A stretch of 64,000 bases of DNA. Origin: Dendrophyllia cribrosa. Lineage: Eukaryota; Cnidaria; Anthozoa; Scleractinia; Dendrophylliidae. Numbering within the stretch: the first letter of the stretch is position 1; every line of letters begins with the position of its first letter. The position numbers were made by a program, and so were the translations under genes. Where the stretch lies: NCBI GenBank assembly GCA_024195265.1, contig JAJLRJ010000010.1, positions 31,599,364 to 31,663,363 of the forward strand, read 5' to 3'. This document shows, piece after piece, positions 12,168 to 23,000 of the stretch. The notes beneath the pieces were generated by a model. It was not told where the DNA came from. It made no database searches and saw nothing but the letters and a program-made list of their open reading frames with translations.

Positions 12168-13750
12168 AAAAACAAAAATTATTCATGGTCAGGGAAAAGT
12201 CAGGGAATTTTGCAAAAGGTCAGGGAAAATCTTAGTTCTTGTCAAAGTCAGTGAAAAGTCAGGGAATTTGAATGGATTTGTTGGTGAAGTCAAATGCCAT
12301 GCATTCAAAATCCTGTGAAAAACGTAAAGAGATTCAAAATGAAGAGAAGAATATTGATGGTCTGCAAAAGAAGCTGAAGCAAATGTAATAGTGGATGTGG
12401 CTTATTTGATAATTCACCTAATGCAAAGTCAGTGAAAATTGTTTTGAGGTCAGGGAAAAGTCAGGGAATTTTTTATGTTCTAATGATTGGCAACCCTGCA
12501 GTGGCAAAAGGCCATGTCAACAGGACCATTTGATGCAAGTAAGAATACCCCCTGGCCTTCTCAAAATCCTGGTGAGATGATTATTATGAATAGACAAGGT
12601 GTGTCTTTAACTCAGCAAACTTGTTCCCAAAGCATTCCCTTGGATGCAGGATGGGGTGGTGAGGAGTGAGGGGCTTTGCTCACCTTATTCTTGATTCCTT
12701 TTTCACTACTGGAAAATATTAAGACTCTGAACAATCTTTTTTTCTCTTTCCCAGATATGGCAAAATCAGGTCCAGTTGGTCTTGCTGGTGTCCTCGGCAA
12801 TCATACAACTCAGAAGTAAGTCAATTGTGATCTGATTTTGAATTGTAACTACAGTGGAACCCCGCCTAACGGACACCCCAGGATAACGGACAGTTTTATA
12901 AGTCCCGGCGGAACGGTGATACATTTTCTGTTAAAAAGACCCTGTTATAATGGACACCCGTTATAACGGACAACAGACACTTATTTACAGCCTGAACAGA
13001 AAAATTTAATACAAAATCAACCCCGTTATAATGGACAGTCCCTCGTGATTGGAAGCAAGATGTTCTAGCGAATTAATTGGTTAATATTTTTATCTTGATT
13101 TTCCAAATATGGCTGTAACAACTTCTTAGCAAATTAAATAATCGGAGGCTTGTTTTAAAGCGTACAAGAGACAGTTGCACGTTTCAACCCACTTATGGGT
13201 TTCTGGTATACTATAATAGAGGTTTATAATAATAAATTCAATAAAGTGACGTTATCTGTAAGAAACCCCATTATAACTGACACTTTCTCTTGTCCCTTCG
13301 GTGTCCGTTATAACAGGATTCCACTGTACAAAACAATGTCTGTTATCATGCGTTGCTTCAGAATTTACAAATGTCAATAAAAAATGAAAACTAAACAACT
13401 GTCTGTAATCGTAATACTGACTTGATCTGTTGTTTCACAGCAAATCAGCATCTGCTTCGCCGCTAGTTTCAGCTACAGCCCGCATGTCCCCTCTTCCTGC
13501 TCCAAACACACCCTCATCCCCACTTGCCATGCCTCTATCTCAAGGGCACGGTGCTTCACCCATTACCATGGTAAACAACTCAAGAACACAGAATCGCACA
13601 TCAAGGACGTCATCCATGGCGAGTGACAGCGGCCCATCACATCGAACAGCATCTCCCTACTCCTTCCCCTCCTCCCCAGCTTCTGACGCGTCCTATGATA
13701 TGTCACAGGACGGATTTATGGACACCGAGGAGCCTAATTCGCACCACTGA
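1660..13750 (+). CDS. TFDP1: E2F dimerisation partner (DP) transcription factor, 14 exons
   Basis: Obligate partner of E2F proteins; the heterodimer binds TTTSSCGC sites to control S-phase genes. Exons: 1660-1702, 2029-2159, 2530-2596, 3426-3520, 4114-4223, 4830-4910, 5444-5582, 5984-6046, 7112-7255, 8620-8688, 9381-9529, 11421-11587, 12755-12815, 13441-13750. They total 1,629 nt (542 aa) with every phase matching. Residues about 200-283 are the winged-helix DNA-binding domain, starting [14 protein letters not shown] and including [11 protein letters not shown] and KEIKWVGLP. Then come the DP coiled coil ([18 protein letters not shown]) and the marked-box-like region with [21 protein letters not shown] and [19 protein letters not shown]. 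The tail is Ser/Pro-rich. The start is the ATG at 1660, whose 43-nt exon splices in frame to exon 2; exon 1 is the least certain part. Vertebrate TFDP1 and TFDP2 derive from one such gene, so the symbol means DP orthologue. Confidence 0.95.
4470..4790. repeat. Tandem copy of a dispersed ~120-bp repeat
   Basis: A unit containing AGTACTGCTC, GTAGCTTTCATTTGAA, GGTCACACTTTAGGATTTC and GAACCACCTTGTACAG appears about two and a half times head to tail in TFDP intron 5. Single copies lie at about 9110-9262, 40622-40695 and 42770-42885. No coding potential. Confidence 0.7.
6114..6377. mobile_element. 264-bp MITE with 7-bp target duplication
   Basis: Ends are CAGAAACCCATAAGTGG and its exact reverse complement. 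GTGATAG directly flanks both sides, a likely 7-bp target-site duplication. It has no ORF and lies in TFDP intron 8. A truncated second copy is at 13041-13205. Confidence 0.75.
7292..8597 (-). mobile_element. Penelope-like retroelement fragment with 376-bp inverted arms
   Basis: Insertion 7306-8583 is flanked by a 14-bp direct repeat, TACATTATCCCTAA, at 7292-7305 and 8584-8597. Two arms of equal length, 7305-7680 and 8175-8550, are inverted copies that look essentially identical, around a 494-bp unique centre. The minus strand encodes the C-terminal end of a Penelope-like element protein. No reverse transcriptase domain remains, so it is strongly 5'-truncated. It lies in TFDP intron 9, and the right duplication copy ends 22 bp before the exon 10 acceptor. 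Confidence 0.8.
7464..8303 (-). pseudogene. GIY-YIG endonuclease C-terminal fragment of a Penelope-like element
   Basis: A 279-codon open frame on the minus strand. The core [20 protein letters not shown] followed by RERFGEHL is a GIY-YIG nuclease motif as found at the C-terminus of Penelope-like retroelements; a cysteine cluster ([12 protein letters not shown]) precedes it, as is typical. The reverse transcriptase that should lie upstream is absent, so this is a remnant. The first ~45 codons run through the second inverted arm and are not natural coding sequence. The same arm read on the plus strand (8101-8391) repeats the last ~70 residues. Confidence 0.75.
8700..9010. repeat. Dispersed repeat with GGGTA-rich motif and poly-C end
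   Basis: Begins with a G-run and GGTACTCCCATATATAAGCC, carries several AGGGTAT motifs and ends in a poly-C tract. A sequence of similar style (GGGATACTCCC, repeated AAAGGGTAGGGA) is at 33575-33885. No protein is recognisable. Confidence 0.55.
9110..9262. repeat. Copy of the AGTACTGCTC/GGTCACAC dispersed repeat
   Basis: Same family as 4470-4790: it has ATTTGAATGGTCACAC, ACCACCTTGTACAACATAAT and GAAAGTACTGCTCAATAGC. It lies in TFDP intron 10. Confidence 0.6.
9580..11385 (+). repeat. 1.8-kb GAT/GGT/AGC-rich minisatellite in TFDP intron 11
   Basis: A long array of imperfect units built from GATGATGAG, GGTGGTAGCGGTGATGGT and (GAT)n, all multiples of three bases. The plus strand is G/A/T-rich and nearly free of C outside AGC/GGC. 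Because the period is a multiple of three and stops are rare, most frames on both strands stay open for hundreds of codons (Gly-Ser-Asp, Met-Val, His-Pro and Ser-Pro type). The flanking exons (…ISNDK at 9529, FEYLFNF… at 11421) join exactly in the conserved DP sequence, so the array is intronic, not coding. Confidence 0.95.
12135..12500. mobile_element. MITE with TGCAGGGTTGCCA termini
   Basis: Ends TGCAGGGTTGCCA and TGGCAACCCTGCA are exact inverted copies. The interior repeats GGTCAGGGAAAAGTCAGGGAA several times and has no coding capacity. It lies in TFDP intron 12. Confidence 0.7.
12850..13328. mobile_element. Non-autonomous pogo/Tigger-like element
   Basis: TA-flanked ends of the TACAGTGGAAYCC type face each other; the interior has GTTATAACGGACA motifs in both orientations. 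CAGTGGAACC ends with TA duplications fit the Tc1-mariner/pogo group, though no transposase remains. A truncated copy of the 6114-6377 MITE is nested inside at 13041-13205. Confidence 0.6.
13041..13205. mobile_element. Truncated copy of the 6114-6377 MITE
   Basis: It matches most of the right two thirds of that element, from GATTGGAAGCAAG to the CCACTTATGGGTTTCTG terminus, and lacks the left TIR. Confidence 0.65.
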
Positions 13751-15440
13751 TTTTTACTCCAACGAAGCTTCTTAAAATTTTAGAAGTGTAAAATGTGTTT
13801 TGTGAGTGTGTGGTTTGACAGTGAAGGCTATGGAGTGACGTACTTGTCATTGTACTCTACATATGGACTGCGATGGACACTCAATCATTTGTACATTACT
13901 GGAAAATCATAAGCAATGTCTATAATATTATTTTGGTTTGTGAGAGGCCTTTATAGATGCTTTTAAACACAAATCAGTCCAAGGTAACACAAAAGAGCTA
14001 CAAAATGTCAAAAAAAAATGTAGCATAGAGCTCCATGGACTAGTTCCAGACATGTACGTACAGCATTTCGCAAAAGAAAACGACAAAAAATGATACCACT
14101 GTAGAATAGTAATATGTTTATTGGCTTGAGTGGCAAGTTGAAAACCAAAGAAAATTAAATAATTTTGATAGCAACATTCTTTGGTTTTGATTTGATAACT
14201 AAAAGTGACGAACGATTTATAGGTTTTAGTCATTTTGTTGCTATGGAAACTAATTTGAACTGGCATCTTAAATCACGGAGATGGGTTTCTACCATGTAGA
14301 GTACTTATCAGAAGAGAGCAAGGCTCTTTAACGAAAGTTGCATTCTTTTTGGGACTGTTCTCATTGTAGTTTAGGAATAACAAAATACATGAAATATCTA
14401 TTCTTCCAAGCAAAAACTTCCCAAACAAATGCAATTCTGTGCGTTTCAAGTAAATCACATTCTATTTAATTAATGTTTTGCTGTAAGAAGCAGAGTGAAC
14501 TTGGTGCTAATGCCTTTCATTAATAAAAAAAAAAAGACTAGGTCCCAGAAGAAAGCGGCCACAGTGGAATGCACCAGAACATTGCTGTTATAAAGTTGGA
14601 ATCTATTATTAACAGTTGCTTAAGCACACATGACAGGCTGCATTGACAGCAATATTAGAGAGATTAAGCAACGCATTTTACCGTCAACCTCGGGTTGCAG
14701 TTGATTATCTTTCCTTTTCCTCAAATCGTTAAATATATCCACCAGAAAAATTGAAAATAATTCACATTCATGACAAATGCGAAACTACTCACTTTCACAT
14801 AGAAATAGGCCAAATGGTGATGGGAAAAGTTGCATTTTTGCTATTTGTGTTAAAAGACGTGATGCTTTATCTCTCTATTCACTACAAAAATCAAACTGGT
14901 CAGAAACTTTATTGAGTAGCAACTTTGTGGTGCATTTCACTTTAGCCTAAAGTTTTGTTCTATTCATATTATACTGCACTACAGGCGAGCCTTGAAATGT
15001 GCAAGGATGAGTACTTTTAGACTGTAATAAACAAACAAACAAACTAGCAAGTGTTTATTTAATGTGTAATCGCGTGCGGAGAACGCAATCCTAATTTTGT
15101 GTTGATTGTCCTGTGGTTTATGTGCAGTAAAATTTGAGATTTTTTGGTAGACGGTCTTCCAAATGGCCGCCCCTATTGTTTTTTTTTCAGGGGCTCATTT
15201 CCGCCGGAAAATCAATCGAACGCATCTCCATAATCTGTGATTACTGCTAGTTATAAACAGTATGTAACTTCTCATTTACCTAAATGTCTGCATTGGACTG
15301 AATTAATTTTTATTGTCCCATTCAAGAGTAGTCCAATGCAGACACCCTAGTACAAACATCTGCGTAAAGCTAAGGGCTACACGCAAAATGCAGCTTTTAA
15401 ATCTCTTTACAGTGGCCAATTTACCTTATCACCTCAGTTA
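13751..15440. other. TFDP 3' UTR and spacer before WDR53
   Basis: Follows the TFDP stop codon. An AATAAA-containing A-rich stretch near 14521-14535 is a possible polyadenylation region, with another AATAAA near 15025. The sequence at about 15360-15440 (ending AATTTACCTTATCACCTCAG) has a relative at about 58785-58850. No gene is recognised. Confidence 0.4.
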
Positions 15441-15573
15441 ATAGAGCGTTTTCACACCATATTGGTGTTCCCGTACAAAAAAATTTTTTTTAACTTCTTT
15501 TGTTAGGAACACCAACATGGCTTTCATGGTCTTTGTCATTTGAGTCATTTGGGACTGAGTGAAAACGCTCTAT
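15441..15573. mobile_element. 133-bp MITE with ATAGAGCGTTTTCAC ends
   Basis: ATAGAGCGTTTTCAC at the left faces GTGAAAACGCTCTAT at the right, with inverted GTTCCC/AACACCAAYATGG blocks inside. Relatives are at 37931-38062 and 43723-43880. Confidence 0.7.
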
Positions 15574-15790
15574 AAAAACAATAGAAAAGTAGACTTGTTA
15601 CCAGTACATGTGACAATAGTTTTGTGCCTGCTCACTTTATTTTGAACAGGTGTCTCTGAGAGAAGAGAGGAACCTTTGAGTAGTGTCACTAGCAAAAGTT
15701 ATGGGTGTGCAATAAGTGTTGGAAAATAACCAATGTTCATCATACATAACAAAATGTCTCAAGTTGCGACATGTTGAATGGAACAAAACA

Positions 15791-16505
15791 CGGTTGGCAC
15801 AGATTCACTCGAAATCGCTCACCATTTCGCGATATAATAACTTCCGTTTTGATGTTGTTAACATGAAATTTCACAACAGCACAGAACTCATCATTTTCAC
15901 AAATTAAATATTTTTTGTTTTTCCATTTTTGCAATTTTTGGCAGGAAAATGACGTCATAAAGTTGGCGCCAAAAAAATAACTTAGTATTATGGGATATGT
16001 AATGACAATTTCTGAAAGCACTCGCCGCAAGCATCTCAAAACTGAAAAAATCTCGTAAATACGTTGATCCGATCAAAAGATATGACGTTTCAAAATTTGA
16101 ACTCCCCGCACATTATCTGCGGGGGTCAAAGGTCATTTAGAATCAAATTGACTGAAAAACTTGCGCTTCATTCAACTTTAACAGTTTTGAACCTAGGAAG
16201 CTGAAATTTTACAACAATATAGAAGTTATCATTCGCAAAAATCGTATGTTTTTTGTTTTCTAAATTTTAAGTATTTTGGCGGGAAAATGTCACAAAGATA
16301 GCGCCAAAATTTGAAATTAGTATTATGGGATATCTGATGACAGTTTCTGAAAGTACACGCCATAATAATTTCAAAAGTGAAAAAAGTTCGTTAATATGTT
16401 GATGAGATCCAAAGATATCACATTTCGAAAATTGATGGGCCCCTGATTTCCGCCATTTTGTTAGCACGCGATTGGTGAGCGATTTTGAGTGAATCTGTGC
16501 CCACC
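15791..16505. mobile_element. 715-bp TIR element with internal direct repeats
   Basis: Thirty-odd base ends (GGCACAGATTCACTCGAAAT and its near-perfect reverse complement, which extends to the CTCACC side) bracket it. Inside, a block containing GCGCCAAAA, AGTATTATGGGATAT and TTTCTGAAAG occurs twice in direct orientation (about 15930-16090 and 16270-16420). No transposase ORF. Confidence 0.6.
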
Positions 16506-17066
16506 GTGAAGCCTGGCTCGATTTTGTACAAAATGTCGAGTGACCCTCCACTTGGCATGATACACTGTTCAATTTAACATTGCAGTTATCAACAATACTT
16601 GAACCATGCATTATTGGCTTAACTCTTTCAAAACGAAGTTTGAGTAACTGTGGCGTTTTTAAGCTCCATTTCATTCCCTGAAGACTCCTCACCTGTAAAC
16701 ATCACACCAAATTAATTGAGGGATGTAATAGCCTACAAGCCAGTTCTCTCACCAACCCCACAACTGATCACCCCAAAAGACTTCTCACGAGCTAGTGATG
16801 TAACTTTAATGAAACATAAGATGGATAGTACTAAGGTTCGGCAATTCTCCTCTTCTATTGTTACATTATGTTTTGAGGATGGTTGGCCATTCCCATTTGT
16901 TTCTTGCTGCAGCACTTGTGATTAGTTCACGGAGATTGCCACTTGCGTAATGTGTGATGTGACTAATAACCAATTCTCTCTTAGCTTGTCAGGTCCACCT
17001 AACTGTGTTGAAGAGAACTGCTGTGCTTTAGGGCTGTTGTTAACTTTAATGACAGCTTCGTTGATG

Positions 17067-18538
17067 TCATATTACTTGGTAGACTGAGATCTCATTTGTT
17101 TGATCACACACAAATATATTCTGTGTGAGTGAACAAGATGTGACCCAGTTTGGTTTAGATCCATGTTCAACCTCGTGAGCAACACAAACACTACTTGCTG
17201 CAGCTTCTGCTTCTCGACTCTTCTCAGCACTAGCTGCAGTTCCATTACATGAGCCATGACTTAATTTCCAAAGTATAATTCTGCAGTCATTCCCACCTGA
17301 CAGCAACATATCGTTTGCTTGAAATTTAGGGAAGTGGACTTGTGACACACCGGACGTGTGTCTTTTGAAACACTCATCTTGCACACATTTTTTCTTTCCT
17401 TCAAACCTAAAGAGTTGAATGTTGCCATTTCCTGTATGGGAAATAAAAGGCTCTGAGTTAATGACTATTTTCTTAATCTCTTTATGTCTGCTAAAAGAAA
17501 AAACTGTTTTCTTTTCCCTTGCACCTAATTTCTGGTGTGTGTCAATGATTTTGCTCTTTAATTTATGCTACCATGTCTCAAGAGACAATGGATTTGCACC
17601 AACTTACTCCCTGCAAAATTGCTTGTTCTGCAGACTACCATGTACAGTGAACTCTCTCTAAGCCAGATACCTTTGGGACCAGCTTTAGCTGTCTGCCTTA
17701 GAGAGATGTCCGCCTTATAGAGAGTTAAGTTTCAGACGAACAAGTGAAATTTGGCCAGAACCAGCCAATAATAATCTTTATACAGAGGATGTCCACCTTG
17801 CAGGGGGGTGACCATCTTAAGAGTTTACTTTATTTATAGACATGCAAAAGTTTTCTTGGGCTAATCAATACCTAATCCAGTTGCAAACATTCTCCCATTT
17901 CCTGTCATGTGTATGGAGTGTACAAAAGGAGGATTCACCAAATAGGCTCCTTCCTGACTGTCCCCTACAAGCTCTTGGACATTTAGTTCCTGAAGTGCCC
18001 TCCCAGAAGAGAAATCCCAACTGACCACTCTGAAATCCATTCCGCCAGAAACAATCTCCCATGGGCGACTTGGCCTGAACTGCACTGTTGAACAAATATT
18101 ATCATGTTTACTCTTTAGCGACTTAAATAACCTTCCCGACTGCACATCGATGACTTTTATCTCGCCGCTGTCGTCACAGGCAGCAAGATACCCTCCTTTC
18201 TCGTGGGTGGTAACTTGGTTTATTTCTTCTTCGTTGAATTCGAACTCACAAACAGTAGATGAGAGATTTCTCAGATCGTAACTGAATATTCTTTTCCCGC
18301 AAGAGGCGTATAAGCGTTCTGGGTTTTTTAAACAAAAACAAACGCTGTTGATTTCTGTTGACTCGTCAACTGCGGTGTAAGAAAGTTTGGTTTGAGATGT
18401 GCCGTCTTTTGACCATACACACAGTTCTTCTTCTCCTCCTGAGGCTAAAATACCTTCCCTGTTAACGTCTAAAGATAAAACAGACGATTTATGACCTCCG
18501 ATCAATGTGCTTTTTTGCATAGTTTTGAAGAAAAGCAT
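17067..18538 (-). CDS. WDR53: WD-repeat protein WDR53, two exons
   Basis: Exon 1 is 18538-17872 and exon 2 is 17431-17067: 1,032 nt, 343 aa, close to the known WDR53 size. The protein is a run of WD40 repeats, for example GGHKSSVLSLDVNREGILA with SGGEEELCVWS, then RPWEIVSGGMDFRVVSWDF and HTSGVSQVHFPKF with LLSGGNDCRIILWKL. The junction reads …FATGLG|NGNIQLFRFEGK…. WD40 propellers are interaction platforms; vertebrate WDR53 has been linked to DDB1-CUL4 ubiquitin ligases, which is family knowledge and not visible here. The first ATG (18538) may be replaced by the one at 18520 (MQKSTLIGGH). The gene is divergent from RBMX2, and the composite transposon begins 190 bp upstream of its start. Confidence 0.88.
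17640..17840. repeat. Pogo-like repeat in the WDR53 intron
   Basis: Starts TACAGTGAACTCTCTCTAAG and contains GTCTGCCTTAGAGAGATGTC and GATGTCCACCTT, the style of a decayed CAGTG-ended element. Related sequence is at 36310-36490 and 36700-36785. It has no ORF. Confidence 0.5.
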
Positions 18539-18726
18539 GCGCTTACTGACAATTTTGAAGAAAACGTTCCCCGTTACATCTTTTTGTCACGCAACACTTC
18601 TGAGGAAAGAATTAGTCACAACGCTATATATGGCCATCTTCGCCTAATTTGGGAAAAGCCGAGCCCGCATTATACTGACCAGTGGTGAAGACGGGCGCCA
18701 TTTTGTTTTATGAGTCGAAGTCACAG
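18539..18726. promoter_or_regulatory. WDR53-side half of a split WDR53/RBMX2 spacer
   Basis: 188 bp between the WDR53 ATG and the composite element. It holds a YY1-like GCGCCATTTTG at about 18695-18706 and ends in the 9-bp target sequence AAGTCACAG (18718-18726). The other half is 31670-31725. With the element removed the two start codons are about 235 bp apart, which suggests a shared bidirectional promoter. Confidence 0.55.
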
Positions 18727-18797
18727 CAATCTCGTACCCAGAGTCCTCAGGCTTCTTGGTCAGCGGGGCCGTCGCCAGGAGAGACTCTGGGATAATG
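18727..18797. repeat. Left TIR of the composite element
   Basis: 71 bp, identical to the reverse complement of 31599-31669. Its own ends contain an imperfect inner palindrome (CCCAGAGTC … GACTCTGGG), so the TIR could fold by itself. Confidence 0.9.
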
Positions 18798-19059
18798 TAA
18801 TTTTTTATCCCAGAAAATCTGGGAATCCGGTTTTAGTGCGCATGCCTACGCTCAGAAACGGAAGTCAGATTTCCCAGAAAGGCAGACATGGCTGGGAACA
18901 AGAAAGCCGGCATAGTGGGGCGGATATGTGCAGAATTTTCCCCGAATTGTTCATTTGGTGTTAAAATCACCATATTTTCAGGAATGATAGATTTTTTTAT
19001 ACCTGTGAATATCTGATATAGTGCCATCGAAAAATTTTTTGCTTAGGCGAGTTTTACAG

Positions 19060-19290
19060 CTTTTTCCAAAATTTCCGCCATCTTGACCGGAAGTGAAATG
19101 CGGTATAAGCGGAAGTGCCTTTTTATCTTATTTAACTACTTCCAATGTTGAATAAAATGAATCCTAATAATTTTTGCCTATATTCTGAACAATTATGGCG
19201 GAAAATAATACGTTACACACAACTGGTATGCTTAAATAAAAGTAATTTTACCAAACCGGAAGTGAAATTGTATTCAACCGGAAGTCATAT
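19060..19290. promoter_or_regulatory. Cluster of ETS-like and YY1-like motifs, left end of the nested element
   Basis: CCGCCATCTTG (YY1-like) is followed by ACCGGAAGTG (ETS/GABPA-like), then GCGGAAGTG, ACCGGAAGTG and ACCGGAAGT. The mirror-image arrangement occurs at the right end (CACTTCCGGTT at 25326 and 25498, with CAAGATGGCGGCC at 25508). They may be transposase-binding repeats, a promoter borrowed from host factors, or both. Confidence 0.4.
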
Positions 19291-19439
19291 TGTTGTCAAC
19301 TGGTAACAAGAATGCCTTTATGTTTATCTAAGATGATGAAGTTGTTTTGTTTTTATGATATACCGAGTATTTCATAGCAACTGATAAAATACCCAGAATG
19401 CTCCAGTGCATTACCCAGAATGCTTTATAATTTGCACAT

Positions 19440-20040
19440 CAGACCCGCCATCTTGGTTCAGCCATGTTTATGACTTCTCGTGCTAACTGTAAGTATCCAC
19501 TTCTTTTAAGCGGAAAAACACGATATATACACATTACGATAACAACTGGTTAATCTTCTTTAAAAAAATCATCTTTATGGCAGTCATAGCTCTCGATTAA
19601 TGTAATTAGTGATGACTCGATCGGACTTCAGTTTCCACGAAACAAAATGTGATACAATGGACATTTTTGTCCGGGAAATATAGTGTCGCGTTGTTGAACG
19701 TTTTTGTTAGGTTATATTTTTTTAGCTGTTATTATTGTGAGACAATATAGTCTGTTGTAGCTTGAATTTTTATTCGCAAATTTAAAGTATAAATTCTTTT
19801 AAGTACAAATGTGATCTCGAGTTAATACGTTATGCCTATTATACAGGCACCAAATACAAGAAAGGGTTGTGTATATACAAGAAGCTTGTTATTTTTAGGT
19901 GTCACCCTAGTCTGAAGGTGATATAGAACTGCATCATATACACAATGCATTAACTCTCGAGATAGCATGGCCTTCTAGATAGCAATGGCTTATATAAATA
20001 GTTTTAATGTACAATAAAGAAACAACAAATTGATTTTCAG
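19440..20040 (+). promoter_or_regulatory. Probable promoter, 5' UTR exon and intron of the transposon gene
   Basis: CCGCCATCTTGG at 19446-19457 resembles a YY1 initiator. A strong donor (AACT|GTAAGT) lies at 19489 and an acceptor (TTTTCAG) ends at 20040, 12 bp before the start codon of the large ORF. The upstream ATGs at 19463 and 19469 would enter a frame that stops shortly after the junction. The exon/intron structure is inferred from splice signals only. Confidence 0.4.
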
Positions 20041-20052
20041 TGAGACAGCCGA

Positions 20053-23000
20053 ATGGATTATGGCAGTAAAACACCAGGAACAACTGATCCAAAGACCAAC
20101 TGGCAGCTCTGTGCTATTTGCCAAAATGTCACCAGTGAGGCATTGCAATGTCCTGCTGATACAAAACGCCCAGATGTGGGAGCAGGCTACAAAACCCTGG
20201 CAACCAACATAGAGAAGTTTGCAAAGCTGGGATGCATGCCAAAAGAATTATCGCTTTCCCGATTAGACGAAGGCAAAGGAATTGATGAGACATTTCTGGC
20301 AAACAGGGCACGTTGGCATAGAAGTTGCTATGCCCTTTTCAATTCAACCAAGCTAAAAAGAGCTGAAAAGAGGCATTCAACGCAACAAGAGATCCTAGTT
20401 GGCGGGAAGTTTACACGATCAAATGCTGCTGTTTGCGCACAAAATACAATTCCTGCCTGTTTTATATGCGAAGAGAGTGATGACCGAATTCTTCATAATG
20501 TATCCACCCTCGGATTAGATGATAGAGTACGGGAATGTGCATCACTTCTTAACGATGAAAAGTTGTTGGCAAAGTTAAGTGGAGGGGATCTCATCGCTCT
20601 TGAGGCTAAGTACCATACTCAATGCCTTTCTACGCTGTACAGGAAAGCACAATATGCAAAGGAAGAGGGCGAAGAGAGCGAACAGCCCCGTCATCGTCTC
20701 GATGGAATCGCTCTAGCAGAACTGGTGTCGTACATAGAAGATTTTAGAATAGGTAGTGAAGAGTTACCCACGTTTAAACTTGCCGATCTCGCAAAAAAGT
20801 ACCAATCCTGTTTGCAAAGACTCGGTTGTGACGCAGTGACACGTGTTAACACTTCACGACTCAAAGAGCGCCTTGTTTTACAAATTCCTGGTCTTCAGGC
20901 TTACAAAGAAGGGCGCGATGTGTACTTGGCTTTCAGTGCTGATGTCGGATTTGCACTGCATAGAGCACATGAAGAAGACTGCGATGAAGAGGCCATGCAC
21001 CTTGCCAAGACAGCTGCGATTGTCCGTAAAGATATGCTTGCAAGTAAATACACCTTTGCAGGATCCTTTGAGCCTAACTGCCAGGCAGAATCTGTCCCAG
21101 CTTCACTGATGTCTCTTGTTAAGATGATCCTGTATGGTCCAAATATTGACGAACAGGCATGTAGTTCAGGAAAAGTACAAGCAGCACTTACCATCTCACA
21201 GCTTCTGCAGTACAACACCCGTGTTCGTTGTCGTGACAGAGAAGTAAAGAGGGAGCGGAGAAGCAAATTTCGTGAGACACCCCTTCCTATATACATAGGA
21301 GTATCTGTTCACGCTAAGACACGCAGCCGTGAGCTTGTTGAGTCATTACACGACCTAGGGATCAGTGTTTCCTATGACAGAGTGTTGGCGATTTCCACAG
21401 ATCTGGGGAACGAAGTTTGCCGACGCTACATAGAAGAAGGTGCAGTATGTCCATCCAATCTTCGCCTACATTTATTTACAACGGCGGCTGTCGACAATAT
21501 TGACCATAATCCCTCTTCAACAACCGCACAAGACTCATTTCATGGGACTGGCATATCTTTATTTCAGCAACCCACTGCAGAAAACCCTGGAACAACAAGA
21601 GCACCTATTGATATATCACATGCAGCAGCCAACACGAAGTCAGTCCGCGAGTTACCAGAAGCTTATACTGAAGTTGCACCAGTTATTGCCCCAACCAAGA
21701 ATCCACAGGTTTCAGCAACCAACATAAACATACAACCTGACGGAAGATCCTGTGATCGTGGTTTGAAAGATGAGATAAGATGGCTTGAGAATTCCAGTAA
21801 CGTTATATGTAATCAGGAGGGCTTGAAAGAAGAGGAAGTAGTTTCTTGGGGGGCGTTCCACTCTCGTGACCCGCAACACAGCTTGCCCAGTTCATCTGCG
21901 TTATCAGGCTTGTTACCACTGTTCCCTAATCAAGCCAAGTCCATTGCTATGATAAAACATGCTATGGATGTGATCAAGCTCTCTGTAAACCATCTAAATC
22001 CTGGACAAGTTCCGGTAATCGCCTTCGATCAGCCACTATTTGCTGTTGCAAAAGAAATTCAGTGGAACTGGAGCGATACCTACGGTGAAGATAAATTCGT
22101 GGTTATGTTTGGTGGCCTGCATATAGAGATGGTGTTTCTAAAGGTGATAGGAGAATGGCTGGAAGGTAGTGGATGGAACACTGCGTTGGCTGATGCAAAC
22201 GTTGCGTCTCCCGGAACAGCAGACTCCTTTGTCAAAGCTTCAAGTGTCACGCGTTCCCGTCGGGCCCATCAGGTGACAGCCTGCTGTTTATTCTTGCTGA
22301 TCCAGAAGGCGTTCGCGAAGTACAAAGAAGGAGTAGTCAACGAAGATGACATGTCCTTTGACTGTTGGTGTACTCAGCAAGTTTCTGCATTTCCTCAGTT
22401 TCAGTACTGGTACACAGCCCTACAGCTTGAGCTCCTGCTTCTTGTTTTTCTCAAGTCGCTTCGTGCAGCTGACTTCCACCTCTATGTTGATGCACTCTCG
22501 AAGATGTTACCATGGCTTTTCGCAATGAATCACAGCAACTATGCTCGTTGGCTACCAATCCATCTACGTGACATGCGCGAACTTGATCAGAAGGCTCCAG
22601 ATGTTGCTTCACAGTTCAAGAAAGGGCTCTTCACCGTGAGCAAAACGCCAAAGCAATTTTCAGCAATAGCCATCGACCAAGCACATGAACAGAATAATGC
22701 CATGGTGAAGGGAGACGGAGGAGCTGTTGGCTTGACGGAAAATCCAAACGCTCTGCGCAGATGGATGTTATCTGGCCCAGAGATGGCAAGGCTGGTTAAT
22801 GAGTTCGAGGCAGGCATGAATCCTAACACAGAATCAGTGGAGAACTCAAAGCATCACGAAGATCACAAAAGTTGTCAGGCCTCATTCCATCAAGATGTCA
22901 AATCCCTCGTTGCAGTTGTTGAAGAGATGGGAAATCCTTTCCAAGAAGAATCTGGCGATCTCATTGTACTTGACACCAAGGTAGTTGCAGAGGAATCAGC

